From positions 1 through 64,000 of the forward strand of contig JAMDHS010000092.1 in the NCBI GenBank assembly GCA_029717555.1: a stretch of 64,000 bases of DNA. Direction: 5' to 3'. Below are positions 9,381 to 20,972 of the stretch, one piece after another; the first letter of the stretch is position 1; every line of letters begins with the position of its first letter. The translations under genes were made by a program, and so were the position numbers. The notes under the pieces are model-generated. The model was not told the origin of the DNA. It saw only the letters and a list, made by a program, of their open reading frames with translations, and ran no database searches. Source of the DNA: Peribolospora baueri. Taxonomy: Eukaryota; Basidiomycota; Peribolosporomycetes; Peribolosporales; Peribolosporaceae.

Positions 9381-12057
9381 ATGCTAGCGACGCCGTCACA
9401 TCGTCTTTTCTTCTCTCTTCGCATCCCTACTTTTATTGCATCGCGTTCGCATCGATACCACCCGGCCTCAGCACCTTCAGCGCGACAGTCGTGCAACTAC
9501 TTGACTTTTCTTCCCATACCTCTCCCGGCCCCTTCTTTGGTCTGTACGTCCAATCGTCTTCATCTAGAAGTACCGCTCCTACGGCAAATGAGCTCCTTTT
9601 CTGCGCTGCCGGTGGCGGTACCCTACAAAATTGATCTGGAGGAGAGGGAGGAGAAGATCTTTTCGCTCTTCGACGATGTGTGCAAGTGGATCGCGGAGAC
9701 GGAAAGGGAGAATCAACCTGTGGAGCTGCGCATCGCGGGCGGGTGGGTGAGGGATAAGGTGAGCGAGCGGGAGAGCATGCCTTGCTTTTCACCCACCCCT
9801 TCGTCTCAACGTTCACACCGTTTTCTCTCGCACCACCTCGCTCAGCTCCTCGGCCAAGACTCGGAGGACCTTGACGTCTCCGTTTCGACGCTCACCGGCG
9901 TCGCCTTTGCCTCCCACCTTCAAGCCTACCTGCGAGAAAAGGGAATGACAGGACTTCTAAGCAGCGTCCATGACATCCCAGCCAACCCGGAGCAGTCGAA
10001 GCATCTCGAGACGGCTACGTCCAAGCTCATGGGCAAGTCGGTTGATTTCGTTAACCTGCGCAAAGAAGTCTACGAGCCTGGCAGCCGCATCCCGAAGATG
10101 GTCAGCCGTTTTCCACGTTTCAGAGCGCTTCTCGCCGCTCGAAAACCGCTCATGCCTGCTTTCGCCTCCATCACGCTTGCAGACTTTCGGCACCCCGCTC
10201 GAAGACGCCGAGCGCAGGGATACGACGATCAACTCGCTCTTCTACAACGTGCACACTCGTCGTGTCGAGGACTTTACCGGAAAAGGCTTGGATGACCTCC
10301 GCGCCGGTCTCATACGCACGCCCTTACCACCCTTGCGCACTTTCCACGACGACCCGCTTCGGATTCTAAGATGCGTGCGCTTCGCTAGTCGGTTTGGGTA
10401 TCGGTTGGATGAGGAGATTGTGGAATGCTTGACGGGAGAGGGACAGGACGGGGGAAGGAAGGAAGAGGTGACGGAAAACGGCGAGCTGCTGACGACCAAT
10501 GAAATCAGGACGGCTCTCGCGACAAAGGTTTCCAGAGAGAGGGTCGGGATCGAGGTGGACAAGATGATGAAAGGTGAGTCTCAGATGGAAGGAGGGTGAA
10601 AGGTATTTCGCGGGCCACTGATCATCTCGCTCTCGCCTTTTCACTGTCACAGGTCCCCGTCCCCTTGACGCCATCCTCCTTCTCTACCGCCTAGGCCTCT
10701 ACCCGCTCGTCTTCGCTCGCCCACCCAACTGCACTGACGATGTCCTCTTCACCGTCTCTTCGTCACCCTCGCCGCAAGATGATGGCGTCGACACCGTCCC
10801 CGCGCGACCGCCGTCTGCTATCGAGGCCGTGCGCGTCGCAAGGACGGTTGATGGGCTCATGCGCCTCGCTCAGGGTCAGGCGCAGGAGGAGAAGGGCAAG
10901 GGGAAAGGTCGGGCGGGAGAGGCGACGAGTAGGAAGGCTTCTCCGGACGTCATGGATACGACCGAGGACGGCGTTTCTTCCGCCACCGTCGCTCGGGCCA
11001 CTCTCAGCTCTTCTTCTTTCCCGCCCACACTCGCCCTCCATCCCACTCTCGCCGCGCGTCTCCTGGAGCCGTCGGTGAGGAGGAAGCTCTTCCTGGCCGC
11101 AGGCATGGCCGACTTGAGGGGGTTATGGTGGGAGGAGAAGAAAGGAAGGAAGGCGAGGGTGGTGGACGCGGTCGTGAAGGACGGGTTGAAGGTGCGCGTG
11201 CGGACCGACGGACGGCGGCCCGTTTCTCTTTCTCGTGGCTGTCTGAATCAATGATGGCAGGAGCCGAACGGTCTCGTTTGTGGTGCTCACTCCCACTTTC
11301 CCCGTTCCCCTCCCGCAGCTGGGCAACAACGACAAGGTCATCGTGTCCTCTCTCCACGCCTCCGCCGAGCTTCTCCGGTCCCCTCGTCTTTCCCGGTTCG
11401 GACGCCGGCCGGAATCGTCCGTAGGCCTCCTCCTCCGCAACCAGAGCCTGTCCAACCGGACATTGGGGCTGCGCTATTTGGACGGCCTGCTGTTTTCGCT
11501 CGCGTGTGAGCTGTCGGAAGTGGCGTATAAGGGGAATGCGAATGCGGAGGAAGGGGACGGGTGGGACGAGGAGAAGGTGAAGGAGGTGGAGGGATATGCA
11601 GAGTTTGTGGACTGGGTCGAGAGGGAGGGCATGGAGGAGAGGAGCGCGGAGAAGCCGAGGTTGGATGTAAGTCTTTGGTTGTCGTGCCGTGCCGATTTGT
11701 GTGCATCCAACCGATCGCTTTTTTTATTTTTTATTTGTTTATTTTATTTATTTTTTTCATCTCCATCTCCATCTCCATCGTCGTCGTCATCGTCATCGTC
11801 ATCGCATCGTCATCGTCGAACAGGGCAACCGCATCTCGTCGGTCCTCTCCCTCCGACCTTCGCCTCTCACCGTGCGGATCACGCAGGCGGTTCTCGCGTA
11901 CCAGTTCGAGCACCCGACGGCGTCGGCGGACGAGGTGGCGGCCTGGTTGGCGAGCGAGTGGGAGCGGGGTGGTGTGGTGGAGGTGGAAGAGAGAAGGAAG
12001 GTCTTGGACGGGTCTGGGTCGGGCGGGACGAAGGGGAAGAAGAGGAAGGGGGGGTGA
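9381..12057 (+). CDS. CCA1: tRNA nucleotidyltransferase (CCA-adding enzyme)
   Basis: Six exons (9381-9758, 9846-10100, 10183-10573, 10653-11191, 11319-11666, 11824-12057) give 714 residues, or 645 from the second start at 9588. Class II nucleotidyltransferase motifs are present in order: LRIAGGWVRDKLLGQDSEDLDVSV (metal-binding Asp pair), VDFVNLRKEVY, SRIPKMTFGTPLEDAERRD, then TINSLFYN, DLRAGLIRTPL and DDPLRILRCVRFASRFGY. It adds CCA to tRNA 3' ends in cytosol, nucleus and mitochondria. The first 69 residues from ATG 9381 are rich in Arg, Ser and Leu with one acidic residue, as in a mitochondrial presequence, while ATG 9588 (MSSFSALPVAV) would give the cytosolic or nuclear form. The C-terminus ends GTKGKKRKGG, a possible nuclear signal. 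Intron 2 has a GTCAGC donor. Intron 5 contains a CATCTC/CATCGT simple repeat. Confidence 0.93.
11700..11823. repeat. simple repeats inside CCA1 intron 5
   Basis: T/A-rich TTTAT runs (about 11718-11757) are followed by repeated CATCTC (about 11758-11780) and CATCGT blocks (about 11775-11818) just before the acceptor. They explain why this intron (157 nt) is longer than the others. Confidence 0.7.
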
Positions 12058-14165
12058 ACTCGGGTGCGTGTACTGCTTTGTCAGGTCGGTGCGGCGAGCG
12101 ACGAACGAATCGAAGGCGGTCTCTGGAGTGGACTGGAATGGAATGGACTGCTGGAGTTGAGATGACAGGCGCTGGAGAAGGGCTGCGATACGAGCGACGA
12201 CTGCTTCCAACCGACCAACCAACCAACCAAAGCTTTTCATACCCATCTCGCAGATCGAGCTGGAGCTCGAGGTGGAGCTGGGCAAAGAGGCGGCGGGTGC
12301 GGTTTCCTATCTGTGCTTCTGTCACATCTCATCTTGTCATGGTCATGGCCCATCCATCTTTTCGATCGCTGCCGTGTCTGGTCTGTCTGTCGCCTTCGCC
12401 TCGCGTCGCCTCATCTCGCCTCGGCGGATGCTTGAGGTGTGCATCTACATGAACAAGACGAGATGTCCATCCATCCATCCATCCATCCATCCATCGCTCC
12501 ATGCGTGCCGGGAGGGGGCTTGCACCTGCGACGCTACCTACCTATCTATCTATCTATCTATCTGTGCGCGCTGGGGACCGGGTCTGCTCTTCTTCATCGA
12601 CCGACCGACGATTGATCGATCGATCGATCGAGTTGGCCCGCGGAACGTCCCCGTGAGGTCGTCCTTGTCGTCGTCTTTGTCGTCGTGGTGGCGGAAGTGG
12701 ATCGGGCCCGGCTCGTCTGGCTTAGCTCGGCCCGACTCGATTTTGGCCGGGACGCGGGCGGATCGGGGGCGGTGCACGTGGTGCGGTGCGTGCGGTAATT
12801 TGGTTTGGTTTGGGTCAGCTTGGCGCTGGTTATAGAGGGCACGTACGTACATAAATACATACATAAATACGTACTGTAGTAGTAGTAGCGTACATGAGCC
12901 GTGTATGTATGGGGGCGACCCCCGTGGGAAAGAAACGTGTTCAATGAGTAAGAAAGAGCCCCTTCTGCACGAGCAGGCTTGCTTTTCACATGGGAGCGTC
13001 TGTAGGATGAAATGAAATTGGAATGGGGCGACCATCCTTGTCGTGCTGCTTGTTAGCCCCTAGCCGCTGGCTGCTTGTCGGTTGTAGAGCGTTGCTTGTG
13101 GCGACATGTCTTGCTGCTGCCGTCGACGCCGTCTGTGGGCGGTGCCCAACCACAACCAGGCCTCCCCGATCGCCGAGGCCGACGTTGCGTTGCACGTCGG
13201 CCTAACCGTCCGTTCGCTGTCTGTCTCTGGTTCCGTCCACCCACCCGTCTCACTCGGATCGGACCTGGTCGTCTGAGCCGTGGTTTCGGGGCGAGACAAG
13301 TCGAGACGCGATCCGGTGCCACGGTTCTCCCGCCAAGTCGTTGTTTGCTCTTCTTCTAGTTCTTCTCTGCCTCTGCCTCTGCCTCTGCCTGGCGTCAGCG
13401 TCGCCGCCGTCGTCATCATCACCGCCTCTTCCTGCACCCCCGGGGCAGACCTGCATCGCCCTGGTGCGAGAACCGACGCTGGCGCGGGAACGTACTTGCA
13501 CGGGGATTTTGCCCCTCGCCGTCGCCTGCTAGGTAATAGTAGCAGTGCCTCGGGTGCGAACTTTGTGTGACGGCGACCACGACAGACACGAACGACAACG
13601 ATGGCGATGTCGATGGCGATGGCGATGGAATTGGAATGCGAGCCGGCCTTTCTTCCCATTTCATGTCCTTCCTGTTCCTCTCCCGCCATTCGTCCCGGCT
13701 CCCGATTACCGCCCGTCCTCCTCCTCCTTCCTTCCTTCCTTCCTCCTTATCCTCCTCTTCCTTCCTCCTGCTTCTCACCCCTTCCCCTCCCACCGATCCG
13801 CGGACACGACCAGGAAAGCGCAGCGCAGGAACGGGAACGGGCAGGAAAGCAAAGCGGAGACCACCATCCATCCTCCATTCTTCTCGTCCGTTGTCTCTGG
13901 CCCCGACAACGAACGACAAAAAGGCCCATTTCTGCTCCGCAACTTCCTCTTCACGCCCCGACAATCCGCGCTCGAGCCTCGCACCCCGCCTCTCTCTCGC
14001 CACTACCGCCCGTTTCAGCGTCACAGACCCCTGTCCAGGCAAACACTAACGTCGACGAGATCAGACGACTCGGGACGGCTGGAGCACGACTCAAAAGCGA
14101 TGCTCCATCGACCCATCTCTCCCCCCTTCCTCCCCGCTCACCGCCCTCGCCTTTCCCTCGACACC
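12058..14165. other. intergenic region, 2.1 kb, microsatellite-rich
   Basis: No supportable gene. It holds the 3' flank of CCA1, a cluster of tetranucleotide repeats (12467-12631), alternating TACGTACATAAA near 12840-12875, a CCTCTG repeat near 13366-13392, and the probable promoter and 5' leader of the large downstream gene. Confidence 0.4.
12467..12631. repeat. cluster of tetranucleotide microsatellites
   Basis: Three different tetranucleotide tracts follow one another: CCAT repeats (about 12467-12495), CTAT repeats (about 12534-12563) and GATC repeats (about 12613-12631). They are non-coding and likely length-polymorphic. Confidence 0.75.
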
Positions 14166-17100
14166 ATGTCCAATCCTTCCAAGCCCGGCCCCCGCGCTAC
14201 TCCCGCTCGCTCGCCCGCCAATGCCGATGCCGACGTCCGCCCGCTGCCGCCACCCGCCTCGGTCTCCCCTCTCAGCCGTCTCTTCCAGCTCTCCTCGCCG
14301 ACCGACGAAGCTGCCGCCGTCGCCTTTTCTGCCACGTCCGAGGAGATGGAGGTCCTTCTCTCTCAATGCGCCTCCACCGTCTTCCCCTCCTCTGTCCAGC
14401 AGCACGCAGAACAGACACACGGCACGGCCGCCGGGACAGCAGACGACGGTGGCGTCACCTCTGGCTCCCTCGTTCGTTCCGACTCTCAGCGTACCTTGAG
14501 GCAAGAACGAGGCGGGCGCCGGACTCTTCACTGCCGCTCGGCGAGCGAAGGAAGGTGGACCGCTAGCCATGACGCGCATAGCTTGGTGCCCGCCCGCGCT
14601 GCTTCTACGAGTTCGCATCCGAGCGACGACGACGCCGTTCACTCCCGCTTCTCTCACTCCGACGACGCCTCCTCCATCTCCTCCACCCTTGTCAGCGCCT
14701 TTGCTTGCGCCATCACCCCGCCCCCCGCGCCTTCTATGAACAAGCTCAGGAGGGAGAACAGCACCGGATTTTTAGCTCGTATCGGTAGTCGACGGAACGA
14801 TGGCTCTTCTACGTCGGCCAACATGCCGATGCCGGAAGAGAGGAGGGGGCTCACCTTCCCTAGCACTTCCACCGCCGAAGAAGAAGGGCCGCCTCACACT
14901 CACCACCGTGGTAGGCGTCGCGCCGCGAGCAGCGCCGCAGGCCATGCGCTTGCCATCGCCCTCGGTTTGCGCTCTTCTGCTGCTTCTCCCGTGTCCAACC
15001 CTCCACTCGCCGCCGCTCCTCCCGTGTCCAACCCTTCACTCGCCGCCGCTTCTCCCGTGTCCAACCTCCCCGTCGCCCCTCCTTCCTGCCCGACGACCGA
15101 CGACACGAGCCCGGCTCGTCCACAGGGTCCACGTCTGAGAAAAGCCGGCGCGACCGGGCTGCGGAGGACTAGCAGCTCCAAGACGGTGAAGGAGACGCAG
15201 AAGGAGCAGCACCAGCAGCAACAGCAGCAGCGGTCTAGGCGCCTCGGAGGGTGGGCTTCGACATCGGCGTCCCGCATGCCGACGATGCCAATGCCTTCCC
15301 CCGACGCGCCGTCTTCCCGCACCGTCGTCCTTGTCCAGACTGTCGGCGCGAGGCCAGCTGCGACGGCGACGGCAACAGCAGGCCCCTCGTCCTCGTCCTC
15401 CGTTCCCTTCAACCCTTCGACTTCGACGACTTTAACTTCGACTTCGACTCCGACTTCCACTTCCACTTCCACTTCGGCAAAGATGGCAAAGTTCATCCCT
15501 TGGCTGCGAAGGAAAGGAAGAGCGGACGGCTCGGCGGTAAAGGCCGGGGGCATGCTAGCGGACGTCGAGGCGGACTCTATTCACTGGGAGTGGGTTGAGC
15601 CCGCTGGGTCGTCTTCTCACCACCACTCGCCATCCGTCGCCGCCGTCGCCGTCGCCGTGCCGGCGCCGGCGGTCTTCGTCAAGTCGGAAGAGAAGGCTGC
15701 GTTCAAGTCGGAAGAGAAGACTACCTTCAAGTCGGAAGAAAAGGCTACCTTCGGCGGCATCATCCGACGCGCGAGCTCCAGGACGAAGAGCGTGGGCGCC
15801 AACGCGCTCAGGGCCGCCGTCGGTTGGGGCGCCGTCGAGCCTGCCGAGCCCGCCAAGGCGGGCGACGGCGACCACTCGCGTACCAACGAGCCGGCTTCAG
15901 CTTCAGCGTCCGCCGAATCTACTCCCGTCGACGTCGACGTCGAACACTTGTTTCCAGGCCGCCGCTCCGACCTTCTCCTCAACGCCCACGCTTCCCTCGC
16001 CCCGCCGATCCAGGCCGCCCAGCGCTCCTCCACCTCGCTCGATCGCGGCCTCGGTTGGGTTGATCCGGCTTCGTCGCCCGCTCTCTCCATCCCCGGCGGC
16101 GCCGCCCGCGGGCTCAGCCCTTCGCCGAGGCCCGTCATGACGCCTACGCTCTACGCTTTACCCGACCCTTCTGAATCCCGCGGAGAGGAAGACGAAGACG
16201 GGGCTGGCAACAGGACGCCTCGAGCTGTCCCCCCGTCTGCCGACCATCTGCGAGATGAGCTGCTGCCCCCTCTACCCCCTCCCGCCCCTGGTTCGGCCTC
16301 TCTCGTCTCGCTCGAGACGCCCTCTCCCAACATCCACCCCGTCCCCATGGAGATCTCCACGGCGGACACGGAGACCGAGGCCGAGCCCGATGGGGAGGAG
16401 GAGGGGGAGGACGGAGGACGGAGGAAGGGCGGCGGGTGGACGTCCAATTCGACCTCGTCCTTTAAACCAGTCGTCGGCACGCCTTGGTTGCTCGGTCAGC
16501 CTGTGCCGTCGGCAGGACGGCGGGAGCGGCAGAACGGTGCGCCTGCGCCGCCAGCGACGCCGAACAAGGATCAGGACGACGGCCCGGACGAGCGCCGGTT
16601 TTGGTCGCCTCTCCTTAGCCCTCCCTTCAGCCCTCCGCTCAGCGGAGTCGGCACCTTTGGACCTCCCTCCACGCCGAGCTCGCCTCGGAAGAAGGAGAAG
16701 GACAGGATCGACGCGGCGCTCTCCCCGCCCACGTCCTCGCTCTCCGCTCTCAGCCGCGAACGCCCCAGGTCGTCGAAAACGCTTGGCTCGTCAGGAGACG
16801 GCCCGCCACCGACGGCCGACTCGTCTGGCACGTTTGGTACCGTCGACGCGCCCACGCCCACTTCCACGAACCGCAACAGCAACAGCAGCAACCGTGCTTC
16901 CTATCCAGCCCGTTCTGGCGCCCAGCAGCTCCAGACGCGCACCCCGCATCCACATCTCCCCCGTCCCCCTTCGGACGCCTCCGTCCACCGCCACCTCCTC
17001 TTCGACGCATACGTTCGTGGCGCTTCCGGCCACCGCCGCCGGTCCGCCGAGCGCCTTTCCGCGCCCATCGATGTGGAGGAGAAGGACGACGCGGAATCGT

Positions 17101-18040
17101 CGCTTCTGTGGAACCACTCTGTCCTCGGCGGTCAGACCGCCTCGTCCGTCACTTTTGCCTTCTCTGCCGCTGCTCCCTCCAGCGCTATCTCCGTCGTCAA
17201 GCGCCATAGCGTCGACGAGCGCGATGTCAGCGACGTAAACGTGGCCGCGGTCGCGGACGCATACTCGGACGTGGACGTGGACGACGACGGTTCCCAGTCG
17301 ACCTCTCCGGCCGAATCAGCCGAGTTCCCGATATCGCCGATGACGAACTCTTCGTCTCCCCCCTCGCCGGTGGAGAAGATCGCAATGGCGCACATCGTCC
17401 GTCCGCCGCGTGCGATGCCCTCTCGCCTCACTCGTGTTGCTTCTTGGCACGTAGGGGAGGGAGGAGACGTAGGCGTAGGCATAGGCATAGGCAGGGACAC
17501 AGGCAAAGGCAGGGGCACAGGCGGCCGCCGCGAGTCGATCGAGCTTCAAGCCGGCGCAAGCGCGTACGAGTTTGCTGCGGGAAGGCACGATCCCATCGTC
17601 GTGGGACGGAGCGCGCCGAGGGTGTTGTCTAGGGAGGAGATGGAGAGGGAGAGGAGTGCTGGGCGGTGGACGGGTTTGGCAGCCGCCGCTGGCCACAGTT
17701 GTTCCCCTTTGTCCTCCGCCTCTGCTTCGGCGGCGGCGCCGTCGGCCGTCGTTTCAAGGGTCGACGACGGCCCTAAGTTCCCCTGCCTCGTGGACGCGCC
17801 GGGGGTCGTGGGCACGTCCGAGGCACCTCCGTCGGCTTGGTCAAAGAGTCGGGAGCGGGCGCTCAAGCGCACACAACCGTCCATGGAGACCGTGGACGAC
17901 GGGCGAAGCAGAGATACGTTCGGCGCCCGGAGGAAGGAGAGGTCCGGAGGGAGTAGTGGTAGGAGGGTGGAGGAGAGGGCGAGACGGAGCAATCGGAAAC
18001 CCGGTGGCGGCGCCGACGCCAGCGACACCGGTCTCCTGCT

Positions 18041-18071
<31 letters not shown>

Positions 18072-19499
18072 CCTCGACGAGTGGCCGGCGCTTCGGAGCA
18101 CGGCAGAGCCAACGTTCGGGCCTCCTTGCTCGTTCATAACGGTATGCCCAAGCGAGGCGTTGGCGATGAGGAGTCGTCGGTGGGCGAGGAGGAAGGAGAG
18201 CAAGAGGCCACCACCACCACCCGCGCCCCCCGTCCCGGCGTCGTGAATTGGGTCGAGACGCAAAGGACCGGCCAACAGGCGCCCTCCGTGGATGATAAGG
18301 TCGCCTTGACGGCACCGGTATCCAACGCCGTAGAGACGAGTGCGGAGGCAGACGGTCACGGTCGTCATCGCAGGGATCGCCGTGCTAAACGAGAAAGAGG
18401 CGACGGCGGCGATCAGGATCGGAAGTCGCCCTCGCCCTCGCCCTCGTCGTCCGTCAAAAATGGCTCTTTGTCGAATCGCAGGCGGAGGGAGGAGGAGAAG
18501 AGGATGAAGAACGAGAGGAAGCTTGCGGAAAGGAAGAGGAAGGACCCTCTTCTCCATGAGAGGCTCGGTTTGGTGGGTTTGAAGATGTCCATGCCGACTG
18601 AGAAGAGAAGAGACGGAACGCAGGCGGTGGTGCGCTCAGAGAGGAAGCTCGACGAGGACGAAGGTGAGCGATGAAAGACTGGCGCCCTCCCAACTCTCAA
18701 AGAAGATCGCGAAGATTCTGACCGGGTTCTCTTATTCGTTTGTTGTTCTGCAGGGGCAATCAGTCGACCTGACTATGTCACCGACACGAACAGGCCCGCC
18801 GCCTCGGGTACTCTCCACATGGGTCGGCGCGGGGACCATCACGACCTGGTGATGTTGTCCGACTCCAACAAGCCTCCTCCTTCGTCGCTTTTCGTCGTCT
18901 CGCCTTCCAGTCCTCATCGGATCGCGCGAAACGCCTCGGTTAGCCCCTCTCCGTCTGGCGTGTCTGCCGCGTATATCACCGCGGACGAAGGTCGCCTTCC
19001 GTCTGGCTCCCATTCTGACGAGTCATCCAGTTCCCACTCAGAGAACGATGGACGCAATGGCGACAGCGACAACGCCGAGCGCCTTCAGTCGCCTCCGGCA
19101 GGCGCGAAAACGCTCCAGCACTCGGTTCGCATGCTCGACTCGATGGCCGCCGGCGGCGGCGCGATCAGCTCACATCGAGGCGTGTCGGTGCCTCAGACGT
19201 TGTCGGAGGATGAAGTGACGACGACATTCACCACCCCGCCCAACACCGCCGAGTCTCCGCTCGTCGCCGCCCATCACCTCCTGTTTCCCAAGCCCCCCTC
19301 GAGGGCTTCGCCGGTCTTGGACGGCGAGGGAGAGGAGGTGGTAGAGACTTTGAGGACGGGCGCTGGCGCCGACGCTCGGGTCGTTCGCAAAATCAGGTCC
19401 GCCCCCGGTGGTCCGCTCAAGCCGGAGTCAGCTGTCGATGCGTCGCCGCCTCGTCCGCCGGCCCTTGAGAGGCAGTTGACGGCCAGCGACGGCGCCTGA
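14166..19499 (+). CDS. very large, low-complexity disordered protein
   Basis: Two exons (14166-18663, 18754-19499) give 1,747 residues; the only intron is a 90-nt GTGAGC...CAG one near the 3' end. The start is set at ATG 14166 (MSNPSKPGPRATPARSP), which has a good ACACC context; an upstream in-frame ATG at 14100 is possible. The protein is rich in Ser, Pro, Ala, Arg and Thr throughout. It has no signal peptide or membrane segment and no domain I recognise. Short internal repeats occur: an 11-residue APVSNPPLAA-type unit (about 14982-15070), three KSEEKxxF units (15681-15752) and a VGVGIGIG run (about 17460-17520). A charged helical stretch lies near the end of exon 1 (RRREEEKRMKNERKLAERKRKD). 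Such proteins in fungi often act as scaffolds or regulators, but no function can be assigned here. Confidence 0.7.
14982..15070 (+). repeat. 33-bp coding tandem repeat
   Basis: Units starting at 14982, 15015 and 15048 repeat every 33 bp and encode ASPVSNPPLAA-like 11-residue units inside the large disordered protein; the third unit is partial and diverged. Confidence 0.75.
15681..15752 (+). repeat. 24-bp coding tandem repeat, three units
   Basis: Three consecutive 24-bp units (15681, 15705, 15729) encode KSEEKAAF, KSEEKTTF and KSEEKATF. The near-identity at DNA level suggests recent duplication by slippage. Confidence 0.85.
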
Positions 19500-20136
19500 C
19501 GACATGTCATCCCTGACAACGTGGTGTCGTATCATCACATCCCCTCATTTACCCTTTCTTTTAACAGCATCTATGCATCCCATCCATACGACATGCCATC
19601 TGTATTCTGTCTTTTTGCCTACGCTCTCATCCCATCCGTTCGCCGCTGTTGAGCCTTTTCGTTCCTTGCAGTCAAGAGCAATCCCACGGCTCTCCCGTCG
19701 CTCTTTTCGTCTGTACGCTACGCTCCTTGTGTGTACTCGTGTATTCCCTTCGCAATATAGCCCCCCAGGTGTATCGTATGACAGACGGCAGATGGGTGGT
19801 CGGTCATCTTCGCGTCACTCTCGATTTGCCGGAGAAGAAGAAGAAGAAAAAAAAAGGCTTACCCCGATCACGGCGGCATAACGGGCAAGCCCGAGGGACG
19901 TTTTCTCCAAGCGGCCGATCCTCTGGCCGTCGCTTCTGACGGCCGGCTTGTCTCGGCACGGCCACTCCCGAGGGTTCGTCTGTTTATTATGCCAGGAGCG
20001 GCGCTCTTTCTCAAAAGCAATTCCAGAAGAAAATAAATGATGGCTTGCTTGCGCTGCTAATGTCGACATGGTGCGTGCGGGTGAGGACGAGCACGTCATC
20101 CTAACAGAGGATGGGAGGAGAAGATCAAGATGAGAT

Positions 20137-20145
20137 ATCAGATAA
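20137..20145 (+). promoter_or_regulatory. GATA-factor site ATCAGATAA (iron repressor type)
   Basis: ATCAGATAA lies about 830 bp upstream of the NRPS start. It matches the ATCWGATAA consensus known for fungal iron-responsive GATA repressors (Urbs1, SreA, Sre1 family). A second close match follows at 20286. Repression of the synthetase under iron-replete conditions is inferred. Confidence 0.5.
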
Positions 20146-20285
20146 CGCGATGAGGCGTGTGCAACGGCGCGTTGGGGCCGTCCCTCTCCCTCTCGCCTTG
20201 ACCTTTGCTGCATCGCGCCCACCCATCCTGGGCGCTCCAGAGAGGCGATGACGGAGATCGTCGTTGATCCGGCCTTTTGCACCGT

Positions 20286-20294
20286 ATCAGATAG
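20286..20294 (+). promoter_or_regulatory. GATA-factor site ATCAGATAG
   Basis: ATCAGATAG is the second copy of the motif, 149 bp from the first and about 680 bp upstream of the NRPS ATG. It differs from the consensus only in the last base, which still fits the core HGATAR. Paired GATA sites are typical of fungal iron-regulated promoters. Confidence 0.45.
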
Positions 20295-20887
20295 GAGGCA
20301 GCATCCGACTTGATCCGATCGGTCGATCGACCCGCGCGCGCTATGCATTCGTATAGCGCCGGGAGATGCGGGGCGGAGGAGGGACCTGATGTTGATGGAC
20401 CCGACCCATCAAGGCAAGTAAGGTCTGGGGTACCTTGCCTCCAGCTTTTCTGTCTGAACAGCGGGGTAGGACTTGGCGGCGGTGACCAGACCAGGGCGGT
20501 CGTCGCTCGATGATGTTGGGATGGGAAGCCCCATCGCCCGTGAAATGGAACGAACGCTCGCTCGCTGATCAAGCTCCGTGTCCGCGCCGCCAGTCCGTCC
20601 ACATCCGCCGTCCCTCCATCCTGCTCGTCGCATCCACTCTCCCATCCTCGCACCTACGACGCCTCCGCCCACGCGTACCCACGCTCGGTCACCGTGACCC
20701 GCTCTCGGCGGCGGAAGATCGCATAGTTTGGTCAAGCGCCTGTTCCTGTTCCGTCTTTGTCGCCGACCTACCTCCCTTTCCGAGGTCGTTCGACCCGACG
20801 ACCCAGCTACAGGACCCAGTACCGCCGTCTGCAGTCGACGACGGAGGAGGCAGATGCGGATACGGATACCGGACGAGGACGCACCGC

Positions 20888-20894
20888 TATAAAA
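20888..20894 (+). promoter_or_regulatory. TATA box of the NRPS gene
   Basis: TATAAAA lies 79-85 bp upstream of the NRPS start codon, a usual distance for a regulated fungal promoter. Confidence 0.55.
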
Positions 20895-20972
20895 CCTACC
20901 CTGTGTCTTCCTCCCCCCGTTTCGCTCTCCGCCCGTCGACCTTTGCCGTACCGCTTCTCCACATTAGACACC

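Larger units (their letters stand above)
19500..20972. other. intergenic region upstream of the siderophore NRPS
   Basis: 1.47 kb without a firm gene. It contains the 3' flank of the large disordered protein and the NRPS promoter, including two ATCAGATAR motifs and a TATA box. A minus-strand open stretch at 19863-20069 (ATG to a GTAAGC donor) could be a first exon, but I cannot complete it. Confidence 0.45.

Noticed and set aside
12534-12563. Short tandem repeats taken as a CRISPR-like array
   Set aside because: They are plain tetranucleotide microsatellites without spacers, in a eukaryotic genome.
13545-14165. Upstream extension of the large disordered protein in the same frame
   Set aside because: The frame is open before ATG 14166, but the sequence is pyrimidine-rich leader-like and the 14166 start has a better context; an extension from ATG 14100 is possible, but nothing further upstream is supported.
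18413-18700. Minus-strand frames opposite the large disordered protein
   Set aside because: Long antisense frames follow from GC-rich codon bias; none has splice sites or recognisable motifs.
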